Of a stretch of DNA of 64,000 bases, positions 26,249-34,566 are shown piece by piece. Under the pieces are notes generated by a model. That model saw only the letters and a list, made by a program, of their open reading frames with translations, was not told the DNA's origin and did not search any database. The position numbers were made by a program, and so were the translations under genes. This stretch comes from CAWFMO01 sp963817065. Lineage in GTDB: Bacteria > Actinomycetota > Thermoleophilia > Solirubrobacterales > 70-9. The stretch spans positions 372,001 through 436,000 of the forward strand of contig CAWFMO010000002.1 in assembly GCA_963817065.1 (NCBI GenBank). Direction: 5' to 3'. How positions within the stretch are numbered: the first letter of the stretch is position 1; every line of letters begins with the position of its first letter.

Positions 26249-26922
26249 CCGCTCGCGCGCCGCTTCGAGTCCGCGATCAGCGCCTTGACCCGGCCGGCAA
26301 GCGCCGGAGCGTCGAGCTCGCCGATGCTCGTGTCCTTGAGGATGCCTCCAGGGTAGACGTAGAGAAAAGTCGGGCAGCCGCCGACGAGATAGAGGTTGGA
26401 GAGGGCGCCGTCGGGGTCGAGGCCGACGGGATGGGTCCAGCCGCGCTCCTCGATCAGCTCGCGGACGTCGTCGCGCGGGTCGCGCACGTTCACGGCGAGG
26501 AAGTCGACCTGCGAGCCGAAGCGCCGGTAGGCGGTCTCGAACTCGTCCTGCTGCCCCTCGCAGTCGCCGCCGCGCGTGAACCAGAACGAGATCACCGACG
26601 GGCGCTCGAACAGGTCGCAGACCCGGATCGCCCCCGGCTCCTCGACCCGGCAGGCCGGCGTGCGCCGGTCTCCCTCGGGGCACGGCCGGGTCGCGCCCTC
26701 GCAGTCGTCCTGGGCGACGTTCGCGTCGCCGGTCAGCTCGCTGCGGGCGTCGGGGACGGCGAACTCGGCGAGCGCGGTCCCCTCGTCCTGGGCGCCGATC
26801 CCGAGCACCCCGTCGTCGGTCGTCCGCACCGCGTTGACCCCCGCGTAGACGACCAGCGCCGCGAACGCGACGCCGACCGCGATCAGGTACGGCCGCCCGG
26901 AGCGTTGGGGCGGCTCAGCCAC
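26245..26922 (-). CDS. Membrane-anchored thioredoxin-like protein with atypical active site
   Basis: The 225-residue protein has one N-terminal transmembrane helix (residues about 12-30), so its C-terminal domain is outside the membrane. The segment RPSVISFWFTRGGDCEGQQDEFETAYRRFGSQVDFLAVNV has the thioredoxin/redoxin fold, but the usual WCxxC is replaced by a single Cys in GGDCEGQQDEF. The cis-proline loop is GCPTFLYVYPGG. Four other cysteines in the linker (DDCEGATRPCPEG, PACRVEE and VCDLFE) may form structural disulfides. Start GTG at 26922, overlapping the end of the MMPL gene by 8 nt. It might serve as a peroxiredoxin-like or cytochrome-maturation-like protein; the function is not clear. 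Confidence 0.78.
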   Translation of the reverse strand: MAEPPQRSGRPYLIAVGVAFAALVVYAGVNAVRTTDDGVLGIGAQDEGTALAEFAVPDARSELTGDANVAQDDCEGATRPCPEGDRRTPACRVEEPGAIRVCDLFERPSVISFWFTRGGDCEGQQDEFETAYRRFGSQVDFLAVNVRDPRDDVRELIEERGWTHPVGLDPDGALSNLYLVGGCPTFLYVYPGGILKDTSIGELDAPALAGRVKALIADSKRRASG

Positions 26923-29557
26923 GAACCGGGGCCATGAGCCGGTCCCACCAGCCGTTCTCGGCCGGCGCGTCGCGCACGCCCTCGGCCCAGACGAGCGCCG
27001 CCGGGAGCACGAGCATCACGCCGGCGAGCGCGACCCCGAGGTCGGCGATCGTCACCAGCCCGAAGTCGCGGAGCATTCGGATGTCGCTCGCGGCGAGCGC
27101 GGCGAAGCCGGCGATCGCGGTCACCCCGGAGGCGAGCACGGCGGTCCCGGTGCGCTCGTAGGTCCGCCGCAGCGCCTCGCCGACCGACATGCCTGACACC
27201 CGCTCTGCTTCATACCGGGCCGAGAGGATGACGCTGAACTCGGTCGCGATCGCGATCACGAGCGCCCCGAGCGTCGCCGACATCGGGTTGAGCGGGATGT
27301 CCATCGCGGCGACGACGAGCGCCGACCAGCCGGTCGCGAGCACGATCGGGACCAGCGGGACGACCGCGCGGCGGACCGAGCGGTAGACGGCGAGCAGCAC
27401 GAGCCCGACCGCGAGTAGCGCGACCAGCGGGAGCCAGTAGCGGCTCGCCGAGAGATCGCGGTTGGCGGCCGCGGCGAGCGCAGGCAGCCCCGCGACCTCG
27501 ACCGTCGTCCCCGACGGCGGACCGGGCAGCCCCGCGGGGTCGATCTGGCCGCGGATGTCGTCGATCAGGTCCTGCTGTTCGTCGAGCGGCATCACCGGGA
27601 TCCCGAAGGCGATGTTCGCCGTGTCGCCGATCCCGCCGTCGGGATTCCGGCTGATCACGGCCTGGGAGAAGTAGGGCGGGATCGACTCGACCAGCGCCTG
27701 GGCCTGCTCGGCGGTCTGCTCGCCGGCGCTCTCGCCGAAGAGGTCGGGGAGCGAGATCGCGGGGCAGATGTCGGCGTCCTCGCAGCGCCGCGCGCCGCTG
27801 AACCCGTGGCGCTCGAGCACGCGGTCCTGGAAGTTCCGCATCCAGCCGATCACCTCGGGGCTCGCGAGATCGTCGGAGGTCACGGTGACGTTGAGCTCCC
27901 CCGAGACCCCGGTCTCGTCCTGGAGCTCCTCGACGTCCTGGAGCGCGGGCAGCCCGGGCGAGGCGAGCTCTCGGATGTCCGAGACCACCGAGGTCTGGCT
28001 GCCGGCGACCCAGCCGCAGACCGCGAGCGTCGTCGCCGCGACCAGGACCCGGCCCGGGTTGGTGATCGTGACCGCGAGCGCCCTCGTCCCGCCCTCCCGC
28101 AGCCGGCGCCCCGATCGCGCCCGCATCAGCTCGAGGCGCTCGCCGCCGCGACGCAGGGGCCCGCCGGCGCGGACCGGGCGGCTACGCGGGCGGGCCGCGA
28201 TCGCGAGCGCCGCGAGCCCGCCGCTGAGCGCGACCGCGAAGCCGATCGCGATCCCGAGCACGAGCAGGAGGCCGAAGTCGCGGACCATCGGCACCGGCGA
28301 GAGCGCCAGCGCGGCGAAGCCGGCCGCCGTCGCGAGCACGGCGACGCCGACCACGGGGCCGCCGCGACCGGCCGCCACGGTCGCCGCCTGCTGCGGAGCG
28401 AGGCCCTCGCCCCGGGCCTCGTTCCAGCGCGCCTGGAGCTGGATCGAGTAGTCGACGACGAGCCCGATCAGGACCGGGAGCACCGCGACCGAGGCCATCG
28501 TCAGCGATCCGCCGATCAGCGACAGGGCCCCGAAGCTGAGCCCGGCGGTCGCCAGCGCCACCCCGAGCGGCAACAGCCGCAGCGGCGGCGAGAGGACCAG
28601 GGCGAGGACGATCGCCATGATCAGGATCGAGGCGGCGAGGAGGATGAATATCTCCGAGCGCAGGCTGTCGGCGAGCCCCTCGACCACGGCGGGCACGCCG
28701 CTGACCACGTAGCGCCCGCCGTTAAGCTCGAACTCGGGATCGTCGACCGCGCGCTTGTAGAGCTCGATCGCCCGGTTGCGCTCGGACTCGCTGAGGTCGG
28801 GGCGCAGCCGCGAGGAGATCAACGCCGAGCTCGAGTTCGGGAACAGGTAGCTGAAGCGCGCCTTCGGCGTCCCGGCGGGCTGGCTCGAGTCGAAGACGAC
28901 CTTGCTGACGAAATCGGGGTCGTCGATCTGCGGCACCTTCGTGATCCCGTAGTCGGTCGCGATCTGGAGCAGCCCCTGTTGAAACCGCTGCTGGACGGCC
29001 TGCGAGGCCTGATCGGCGGCGGCGTCCTGCTCGCTCTCGGAGAGCCCCTGCTCGGCCGCCCGCTCGCGCGCCTTCTTGGCCTCGGCCTGCGCCTCCTGCT
29101 GGGCGGAGCCGATCTGGCCGCTCAGCACCTGCTCGATCTGGGCGACCGACTGGTTGAGGAAGGTCGCGGGGCCGAAGACGACGCGGCTCGGGTTGAGCTC
29201 GGCGATCTCGCGGCAGACCGCGGGCAGGTCCGCGAGCCCCTCCTCGGGCAGATTGCCCGAGAGGCAGCCCTCGAGACCGAGCAGATGGCCGAGGTTCTCG
29301 GTCAGCACGAGCTCGCGCAGGTCGCCCTCGGCGAGCACGACGACGGCGTCGTCGCCGAACTTCTCCTTGAAGCGCTCGGTCGCCTGGAAGGTCTCGTCGT
29401 CTCGGTCGACCAGCGTGTCGGTGCCCGCGTCGGTCGACAGCCGCAGCGCCAGTGCCGCGCCGCCGATCGAGAGCGCCGCGATCAGCGCCAGCACGACCCA
29501 CGGCCGCCGCACGGCGAACCGCGCGACGCGGGCGAATATCGACCTCTCTCCCGTCAT
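26915..29557 (-). CDS. MMPL/RND-family lipid or small-molecule exporter
   Basis: The 880-residue protein has the MMPL layout: one N-terminal helix, an extracytoplasmic domain of about 270 residues, five helices, a second N-terminal-like helix and extracytoplasmic domain, and five more helices. SSD-type segments are VLPVLIGLVVDYSIQLQARWNEA and LGALVIAIATEFSVILSARYEAE. The Asp of the first (VVDY) is conserved in proton-coupled RND proteins; in the second half the corresponding position is TEFS. Such proteins export lipids (MmpL, HpnN-like hopanoid transporters). The extracytoplasmic loop has cysteine pairs GLEGCLSGN and ADICPAIS. Cargo unknown. Start ATG at 29557; the gene is the first of a minus-strand operon. 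Confidence 0.9.
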   Translation of the reverse strand: MTGERSIFARVARFAVRRPWVVLALIAALSIGGAALALRLSTDAGTDTLVDRDDETFQATERFKEKFGDDAVVVLAEGDLRELVLTENLGHLLGLEGCLSGNLPEEGLADLPAVCREIAELNPSRVVFGPATFLNQSVAQIEQVLSGQIGSAQQEAQAEAKKARERAAEQGLSESEQDAAADQASQAVQQRFQQGLLQIATDYGITKVPQIDDPDFVSKVVFDSSQPAGTPKARFSYLFPNSSSALISSRLRPDLSESERNRAIELYKRAVDDPEFELNGGRYVVSGVPAVVEGLADSLRSEIFILLAASILIMAIVLALVLSPPLRLLPLGVALATAGLSFGALSLIGGSLTMASVAVLPVLIGLVVDYSIQLQARWNEARGEGLAPQQAATVAAGRGGPVVGVAVLATAAGFAALALSPVPMVRDFGLLLVLGIAIGFAVALSGGLAALAIAARPRSRPVRAGGPLRRGGERLELMRARSGRRLREGGTRALAVTITNPGRVLVAATTLAVCGWVAGSQTSVVSDIRELASPGLPALQDVEELQDETGVSGELNVTVTSDDLASPEVIGWMRNFQDRVLERHGFSGARRCEDADICPAISLPDLFGESAGEQTAEQAQALVESIPPYFSQAVISRNPDGGIGDTANIAFGIPVMPLDEQQDLIDDIRGQIDPAGLPGPPSGTTVEVAGLPALAAAANRDLSASRYWLPLVALLAVGLVLLAVYRSVRRAVVPLVPIVLATGWSALVVAAMDIPLNPMSATLGALVIAIATEFSVILSARYEAERVSGMSVGEALRRTYERTGTAVLASGVTAIAGFAALAASDIRMLRDFGLVTIADLGVALAGVMLVLPAALVWAEGVRDAPAENGWWDRLMAPVRG

Positions 29558-29615
29558 CGCGGGAAAGCTTAGGAGCCGCGCCTCAACACCGCATCAGTCG
29601 CGCGATCGGCCGCTC

Positions 29616-29645
29616 TTGACATCCGGTACCCCCCAGGGGTATAGT
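29616..29645 (+). promoter_or_regulatory. Promoter with embedded CsoR-like operator
   Basis: TTGACA (29616-29621) and TATAGT (29640-29645) are 18 nt apart, matching a housekeeping sigma promoter. The spacer and -10 contain TACCCC-CCA-GGGGTA (29627-29641), a perfect 6-3-6 inverted repeat of the type recognised by copper-sensing CsoR in Actinobacteria. The predicted transcription start lies about 5 nt before the ATG at 29657, so the mRNA should be nearly leaderless. Confidence 0.68.
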
Positions 29646-29656
29646 GCCGAGCCCGC

Positions 29657-31060
29657 ATGGACGCCCACGCCCACCACGCCCACGACGCCGAGCACGGCGA
29701 CCACCACCACGAGATGCCGACCGAGGGCGCCGCGCTGACCGCGGTCGCGATCAGCGCCACCCTCCACTGCCTGACCGGCTGCGCGATCGGCGAGGTCGCG
29801 GGGATGGTGATCGGCACCGCGCTCGGGCTCTCGAACTTCGCGACGATCGTGCTCGCGATCGCGCTCGCGTTCCTGTTCGGCTACACGCTGACCAGCATCC
29901 CGCTGCTCCGCGCGGGGCTCGCGTTCGCCGCCGTGGTCCCGATCGCCTTCGCCTCCGACACGCTCTCGATCGCGACGATGGAGGTCGTCGACAACCTGGT
30001 TCTGGTCGTGATCCCGGGCGCGATGCACGCCGGCCTCGACACCGTCTTGTTCTGGGGCAGCCTCTCCTTCGCGCTCGTGATCGCAGGCGTGATCGCCGTG
30101 CCCGTCAACCGGGCGCTGCTCGCGCGCGGCAAGGGCCACGCCGCCGTCCACGAAACCGGGATTCACGGAGGGCCGCCGGTCAAGGCGGTCGCCGCGGTGG
30201 CCGCCGTCGCCTTCGTGTTCGGCACCACGGTGCTCGTCGCCGAGCTGGTCGGCGAGGACGAGGAGCACGGCGGGGCGACGCTCGCCGAGGGATCGGCCGC
30301 GAGCGCCCCGGGCCTGGCGGTCGCCGAATCCGGCCTCGCGCTCGAGCTCGACCGAACGCGAATCGACCGGGGCGCGCGGAGCGAGCTCTCGTTCCGGATC
30401 GTCGAGGACGGCGACGCACCGGTCCGCGACTTCGAGGTCGAGCACGCCAAGCGCATGCACCTGATCGTCGTCCGCCGCGACATGACCGGCTTCCAGCATT
30501 TGCACCCGACGATGGCCGCGGACGGGACCTGGTCGACCCCGATCGAGCTCGACGAGGCCGGCAGCTACCGCGTGTTCGCCGACTTCGACCGCGCGGGCGA
30601 GGATCACACCCTGGGCGCCGACCTCAACGTCGACGGCGGCTTCGAAGCGGCGCCGCTCCCCGCACCCGCGAACACGGCGACGACCGAGGACGGCTACAAG
30701 GTCGAGCTCGCCGCGGCGGACTCGGTCGCCGGCGAGTCCTCCGAGCTCACGTTCACCGTCACCCGCGCGGGCGAGCCGGTCGAGGTCGAGCCCTACCTCG
30801 ACGCCGACGGCCACCTCGTCGCGCTCCGCGAGGGCGACCTGGCGTACCTCCACACCCACCCGACCGAGACCGGAGACGGAGCCGCGCACGATCCCGCGAT
30901 CCGCTTCGAGACCGAGTTCCCGAGCGAGGGCCGCTACCGCCTCTTCCTCCAGTTCAAGGTCGGCGGCAAGGTCCATACGGCCGAATTCACCCGCGAGGCC
31001 GCCGCCGGATCCGCTTCATCCGAGGCCACGCCGACCCCCGCCCACGGCGGGGGTCACTAG
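29657..31060 (+). CDS. DUF4396 membrane protein fused to an Ig-like domain with His-rich ends
   Basis: The 467-residue protein starts with a His-rich segment (residues 3-19 contain eight His), followed by the DUF4396 domain (about 25-165) with LHCLTGCAIGEVAGMVIGTALG, DTLSIATMEVVDNLVLVVIPGAMHAGLD and PVNRALLARGKGHA. A transmembrane helix (about 178-198) leads to an extracytoplasmic region with two Ig-like/CopC-like stretches: KRMHLIVVRRDMTGFQHLHP and LAYLHTHPTETGDGAAHDP. Both contain His/Met ligand patterns as in copper proteins. The C-terminus ends in HGGGH. The CsoR-like operator upstream supports a role in copper or other metal handling. It overlaps the ATPase gene on the other strand by 4 nt. 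Confidence 0.82.
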   Translation: MDAHAHHAHDAEHGDHHHEMPTEGAALTAVAISATLHCLTGCAIGEVAGMVIGTALGLSNFATIVLAIALAFLFGYTLTSIPLLRAGLAFAAVVPIAFASDTLSIATMEVVDNLVLVVIPGAMHAGLDTVLFWGSLSFALVIAGVIAVPVNRALLARGKGHAAVHETGIHGGPPVKAVAAVAAVAFVFGTTVLVAELVGEDEEHGGATLAEGSAASAPGLAVAESGLALELDRTRIDRGARSELSFRIVEDGDAPVRDFEVEHAKRMHLIVVRRDMTGFQHLHPTMAADGTWSTPIELDEAGSYRVFADFDRAGEDHTLGADLNVDGGFEAAPLPAPANTATTEDGYKVELAAADSVAGESSELTFTVTRAGEPVEVEPYLDADGHLVALREGDLAYLHTHPTETGDGAAHDPAIRFETEFPSEGRYRLFLQFKVGGKVHTAEFTREAAAGSASSEATPTPAHGGGH

Positions 31061-32091
31061 TCCATCGCCAGCGGACCCTTGACGTCAGCGTTGAGGAACT
31101 GGTTGACGAACTCGTTCGGCGAGTCGAAGAGCTCGTCGGAGGGCCCGGATTCGACGATCCGCCCCTTCCAGAGCACGGCGATGAAGTCGGCGATCCGGCG
31201 CGCGGTGCCGAGGTCGTGGCTGATCACCATGTAGCAGCCGCCGTTCTCCTCGTGGACCTCGCGGATCAGCTCGCAGAGCAGCGCCGTGCGAACCGGGTCG
31301 AGGCCCGAGTCGGGCTCGTCGAACATGACGATCGCCGGGTCGAGGACCAGGGCGCGGGCGAATCCGGCGCGCTTGCGCATCCCGCCCGAGAGCTCGTTCG
31401 GCATCTTCGAGTGCGCCTCGGCCAATCCGACCTCGCCGAGCCGCCGGTTGACGATCTCGCTGATCTCCTCCTCGGACTTGTCGGTGTGCTGGCGCAGCGG
31501 GAAGCAGACGTTGTCGAAGACGTTCATCGACCCGAACAGGGCGCCGTCCTGGAACAGGAGGCCGAACTTCTTGCGGACCTCGAAGAGCTCGTCGTCGGAC
31601 ATCTGCGGCACTGATTCACCATGAACGAGAACGTCCCCCGAATCGGGATACAGCAGGCCGACGATGTGCTTGATCAGCACGCTCTTGCCGGTGCCCGAGG
31701 GGCCGAGGACCATCGAGATCTGGTTGTCGGGGAGCCCGAGGTTGACGCCGTTGAGGATCCGCGTGCGGCCGAACTGCTTGACGAGGTCGATGATCTCGAT
31801 CGCGTCCTCGCCGCCGTGGTCGCGCTTGGCGCCCGTGTGCCACTTGTAAGGGTTCGGATCGTCGGACTCGACGCCCGGGATCGCGTAGTCGCGATTGCCG
31901 AAGTCCTCGGTGTCGTCCATCCCCTGGGCCTCGAGCGGATCGGCGTCGCGTTTCGGAGTCGCGGCCTTGCGCGAGCTCGACGCGCGCTTGCGCGAGCTGC
32001 TCGAGCTCTTCGACGAGCTCTTCTTGCTCGCCGACCGGGTCCGGGTCCGCGAGGTGCTCTTTGTCGAAGTCTTCTTCTTGCGCTCAGCCAA
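31057..32091 (-). CDS. Mkl/MlaF-type ABC ATPase with Ser/Lys-rich N-terminal extension
   Basis: The 344-residue ATPase has Walker A GPSGTGKSVL (about residues 131-140), signature LSGGMRKRAGFARAL, Walker B AIVMFDEPDSGLDP and switch His in VISHDLG. KFGLLFQDGALFGSMNVFDNV and PDSGLDPVR are characteristic of the Mce/Mla family. Residues 1-95 form an extension absent from most relatives: a Ser/Lys/Arg-rich stretch (residues 3-48), then an acidic hinge. Start is TTG 32091, set by AGGAGA 6 nt upstream. It is the last gene of a three-gene set with two YrbE/MlaE permeases. Confidence 0.92.
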   Translation of the reverse strand: MAERKKKTSTKSTSRTRTRSASKKSSSKSSSSSRKRASSSRKAATPKRDADPLEAQGMDDTEDFGNRDYAIPGVESDDPNPYKWHTGAKRDHGGEDAIEIIDLVKQFGRTRILNGVNLGLPDNQISMVLGPSGTGKSVLIKHIVGLLYPDSGDVLVHGESVPQMSDDELFEVRKKFGLLFQDGALFGSMNVFDNVCFPLRQHTDKSEEEISEIVNRRLGEVGLAEAHSKMPNELSGGMRKRAGFARALVLDPAIVMFDEPDSGLDPVRTALLCELIREVHEENGGCYMVISHDLGTARRIADFIAVLWKGRIVESGPSDELFDSPNEFVNQFLNADVKGPLAMD

Positions 32092-32115
32092 TGTTTCTCC
32101 TATCTATCCGCTTCG

Positions 32116-32916
32116 TTATCCGCCGATTGGTGCCCTGGGATTCGCGCCCCAGAAGACCAGCGTGCCCATCATCCCGATGATGTGGACCAAGACGATGTTC
32201 AAGACCATGGATTTCGCCGTCGCCGTGCCCACGCCGACCGGCCCCCCCGAGGCCGTGTAGCCGTAGTAGCAGCCGACGAGCACGATGGCCGTGGCCATGG
32301 TCATCCCTTTGATGATCGAGTAGATGAGGTCGGGCGGGTTCTGGAACATCCAGAAGATCAGGAAGTAGCCGCCCGAGGAGACGTCGCCGATCTGCTCGAC
32401 GACCGCGAGCCAACTGGCGAAGAAGCCGACCCCGACCGCGGCCAGGTACATGAACGGCAGCACGAGCCAGGCGGCGAGCAGCCGCGTCGCGGCCAGGTAG
32501 GCGACCGGCTCGACGCCCATGACCTCGAGCGCGTCGATCTCGTCGGAGATCCGCATCGCGCCGAGCTCGGCGACGATCCCGGTCCCGATCTTGGCCGCGA
32601 GCATGTAGCCGAAGGCGTAGGGGATCACCTCGCGCAGGTCGCACCAGGCGGCGAAGACGCCGGCGTATGCGGGGGCGCCGATCGAGCGCTGGAAGTAGGC
32701 GCCCTCGATCCCGCAGGTGAGGCCGAGGATGAAGACCAAACCCCAGATCACGATCGTCGAGCCGAGGATCAGGATCCCGGCCTGGCGCAGCGCCTCGCCG
32801 AAGAACTTGAACACGCGCCCGGTGAACACGAGCCCCATGACCCGCGTGCAGAAGGCGAAGATCTCGCCCATCGAGGTCAGCCACCCGCGCGGGACCGCGA
32901 GCCATCCGCCTGCCAT
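32116..32916 (-). CDS. MlaE/YrbE-type permease, second copy
   Basis: The 266-residue membrane protein belongs to the MlaE permease family of Mce lipid transporters. Diagnostic stretches are GTGIVAELGAMRISDEIDALEVMGVEPVAYL (the cytoplasmic coupling helix region) and GMTMATAIVLVGCYYGYTASGGPVGVGTATAKSMV near the C-terminus. It has about five transmembrane helices. The ATG at 32916 is preceded by GGGGAGGAG with 4 nt. It lies 14 nt after the first permease and 24 nt before the ATPase, so the three are co-expressed. YrbEB-like position (second). Confidence 0.92.
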   Translation of the reverse strand: MAGGWLAVPRGWLTSMGEIFAFCTRVMGLVFTGRVFKFFGEALRQAGILILGSTIVIWGLVFILGLTCGIEGAYFQRSIGAPAYAGVFAAWCDLREVIPYAFGYMLAAKIGTGIVAELGAMRISDEIDALEVMGVEPVAYLAATRLLAAWLVLPFMYLAAVGVGFFASWLAVVEQIGDVSSGGYFLIFWMFQNPPDLIYSIIKGMTMATAIVLVGCYYGYTASGGPVGVGTATAKSMVLNIVLVHIIGMMGTLVFWGANPRAPIGG

Positions 32917-32930
32917 CTAGCTCCTCCCCG

Positions 32931-33737
32931 TCATCGGATCGTCTGCAGCTCCGGGTGGGTGGCGAGCAGGGTCTGGGTGAAGACGTAGTTGAACGCGAAC
33001 ACGCCCATGAACGCGATCACGACGGCCTCGTTGACCGCTCTACCGACGCCGGCCGCGCCTCCGGACGCAGTCATCCCTTTGTAGGAGCAGACGATGGCGA
33101 TGATCGCGCCGAACATCGTCGTCTTCAGCACCGAGCCCCATAGGTCGGTGACCGACGCGTTGGCGAACAAGGTCGCGAAGAAACCTCCCAGCGGCTCGTT
33201 GTAGAGCAGCTCGGCGCCGATCCCGCCCATGATCCCGAAGATCAGCGCGTAGATGTCGAGCAGCCCGGTGATCAGCATCAGGGCGAGGAAGCGGGGGACG
33301 ACGAGGTTCTTGATCGGGTCGACGCCGAGCACCTGGAGCGCGTCGAGCTCCTCGCGGATCTTTCGGGCGCCGAGGTCGGCGGTGATCGCGGTGCCGGCGA
33401 CGCCGGCGACGACGACCGCGGTCACGAACGGCGCGAACTCGCGGATCGACGCGAGGACGAAGAAGCCGCCGAGCCGGTCGAGAGCTCCGAAGAGCGAGAG
33501 GAAGTTCGCGGCCTGCAACCCGGGCGCGCCGAAGCCGAACGCAAGAGTGGAAATGAGCATCGGGAACCAGCAGAGCTGGAGCGCGAAAAGGAACTGGCCG
33601 ATGAACTCGCCGCCGTAGGGATACGGCGGGCGGATCGCCGAGACGATCGTCTTGGCCGTGAGAATGACCATGTCGCCCACCTGCTCAAAAAGAGACTTGG
33701 CAGGAAGAAAAGCTCTATCGGCTACGGCTCGGACCAT
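32931..33737 (-). CDS. MlaE/YrbE-type permease, first copy
   Basis: The 268-residue permease has the same family marks as its neighbour: GTAITADLGARKIREELDALQVLGVDPIKNL and YKGMTASGGAAGVGRAVNEAVVIAF. An amphipathic N-terminal segment (FLPAKSLFEQVGDMVILTAKT) is typical of YrbEA. The two permeases probably form the heterodimeric or homologous membrane core of a lipid transporter. The ATG at 33737 immediately follows GGGAGAG without the usual spacer, so the start may be slightly different; the ATG at 33671 is another option. No mce gene is found within the window. Confidence 0.9.
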   Translation of the reverse strand: MVRAVADRAFLPAKSLFEQVGDMVILTAKTIVSAIRPPYPYGGEFIGQFLFALQLCWFPMLISTLAFGFGAPGLQAANFLSLFGALDRLGGFFVLASIREFAPFVTAVVVAGVAGTAITADLGARKIREELDALQVLGVDPIKNLVVPRFLALMLITGLLDIYALIFGIMGGIGAELLYNEPLGGFFATLFANASVTDLWGSVLKTTMFGAIIAIVCSYKGMTASGGAAGVGRAVNEAVVIAFMGVFAFNYVFTQTLLATHPELQTIR

Positions 33738-33837
33738 CTCTCCCGAGCAGAAGGTTATTCGATGCGCAGGCGAACCGCCACCCACAACCTCCAACTGGCT
33801 CCGCGGCGACAACCCCCGATGGTAGGCTCCGCCCGCG

Positions 33838-34560
33838 TTGGGGAGGACCGGCGACACCCCGCTTGACCGTCATGCCTTCCGGCGTGGTTGCCTCGCCACG
33901 GCCGCTATCGCCTCGGTCTTCGCGCTCAGCGCCTGCGGCGGCGGCGGCGAGCGCCAGGACGAGAACGAGCCCGAGGGCGAGTTCCCGGTCGCGATCACGA
34001 CCTCGGACTTCGCCAACAGCCAGCGCCTCGCGCAGACCTCCGACCTCGAGCTCGGGGTCCGCAACGCCGGCGACGAGACGATCCCCAACCTGACGATCAC
34101 GATCTCGACCGACCCCGGCTCCGACGACGCTTTCTCGGTCCGCAGCGAGCAGAAGGACCTCGCGGTCCCCTCGCGCCCGGTCTGGATCCTCGAGCACGGG
34201 TTCCCGAAGCTCGCCGGCGAGACCGCGCCCGCCGGGGCGATCGACCGCCGGACCAAGAACTTCAGCTTCGGCCCGGTCGAGCCCGGGCAGACCAAGGACA
34301 TCGTCTGGAAGCTGACCCCCGTGGTCGCCGGCGACTACACGGTCACCTACAAGATCTCCGCCGGCCGCTTCGGCAAGGCCGTGGCGGTGACCGAGGACGG
34401 CAGCCCGCCCGAGGGCGAGTTCGTGGTCAAGATCACCGACGTCCCGCCGCAGACGCGGGTCGACGAGGCCGGCAACGTGGTCCCGATCAACCCCGACGAC
34501 CTGATCGGCCAAGCGGGATCGCAGAAGCAACGTGAAGAAGTCGGCGGCGGGGGTAACTAG
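33838..34560 (+). CDS. Secreted lipoprotein preceding the PQQ dehydrogenase cluster
   Basis: With TTG 33838 as start the 240-residue protein has a basic N-terminus and hydrophobic core ending in lipobox LSAC (Cys33), then a GGGGERQDEN spacer. No ATG or GTG is available between an upstream stop and the hydrophobic core. The mature part looks like one or two Ig-like (CARDB/DUF11-type) domains: DLELGVRNAGDETIPNLTITIS, then FGPVEPGQTKDIVWKLTPVVAGDYTVTYKISAG. The C-terminal 30 residues are Pro/Gly/Gln-rich. It is 6 nt before the first sugar dehydrogenase gene, so it may be an accessory of that system. Confidence 0.76.
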   Translation: MGRTGDTPLDRHAFRRGCLATAAIASVFALSACGGGGERQDENEPEGEFPVAITTSDFANSQRLAQTSDLELGVRNAGDETIPNLTITISTDPGSDDAFSVRSEQKDLAVPSRPVWILEHGFPKLAGETAPAGAIDRRTKNFSFGPVEPGQTKDIVWKLTPVVAGDYTVTYKISAGRFGKAVAVTEDGSPPEGEFVVKITDVPPQTRVDEAGNVVPINPDDLIGQAGSQKQREEVGGGGN

Positions 34561-34566
34561 ACACCC

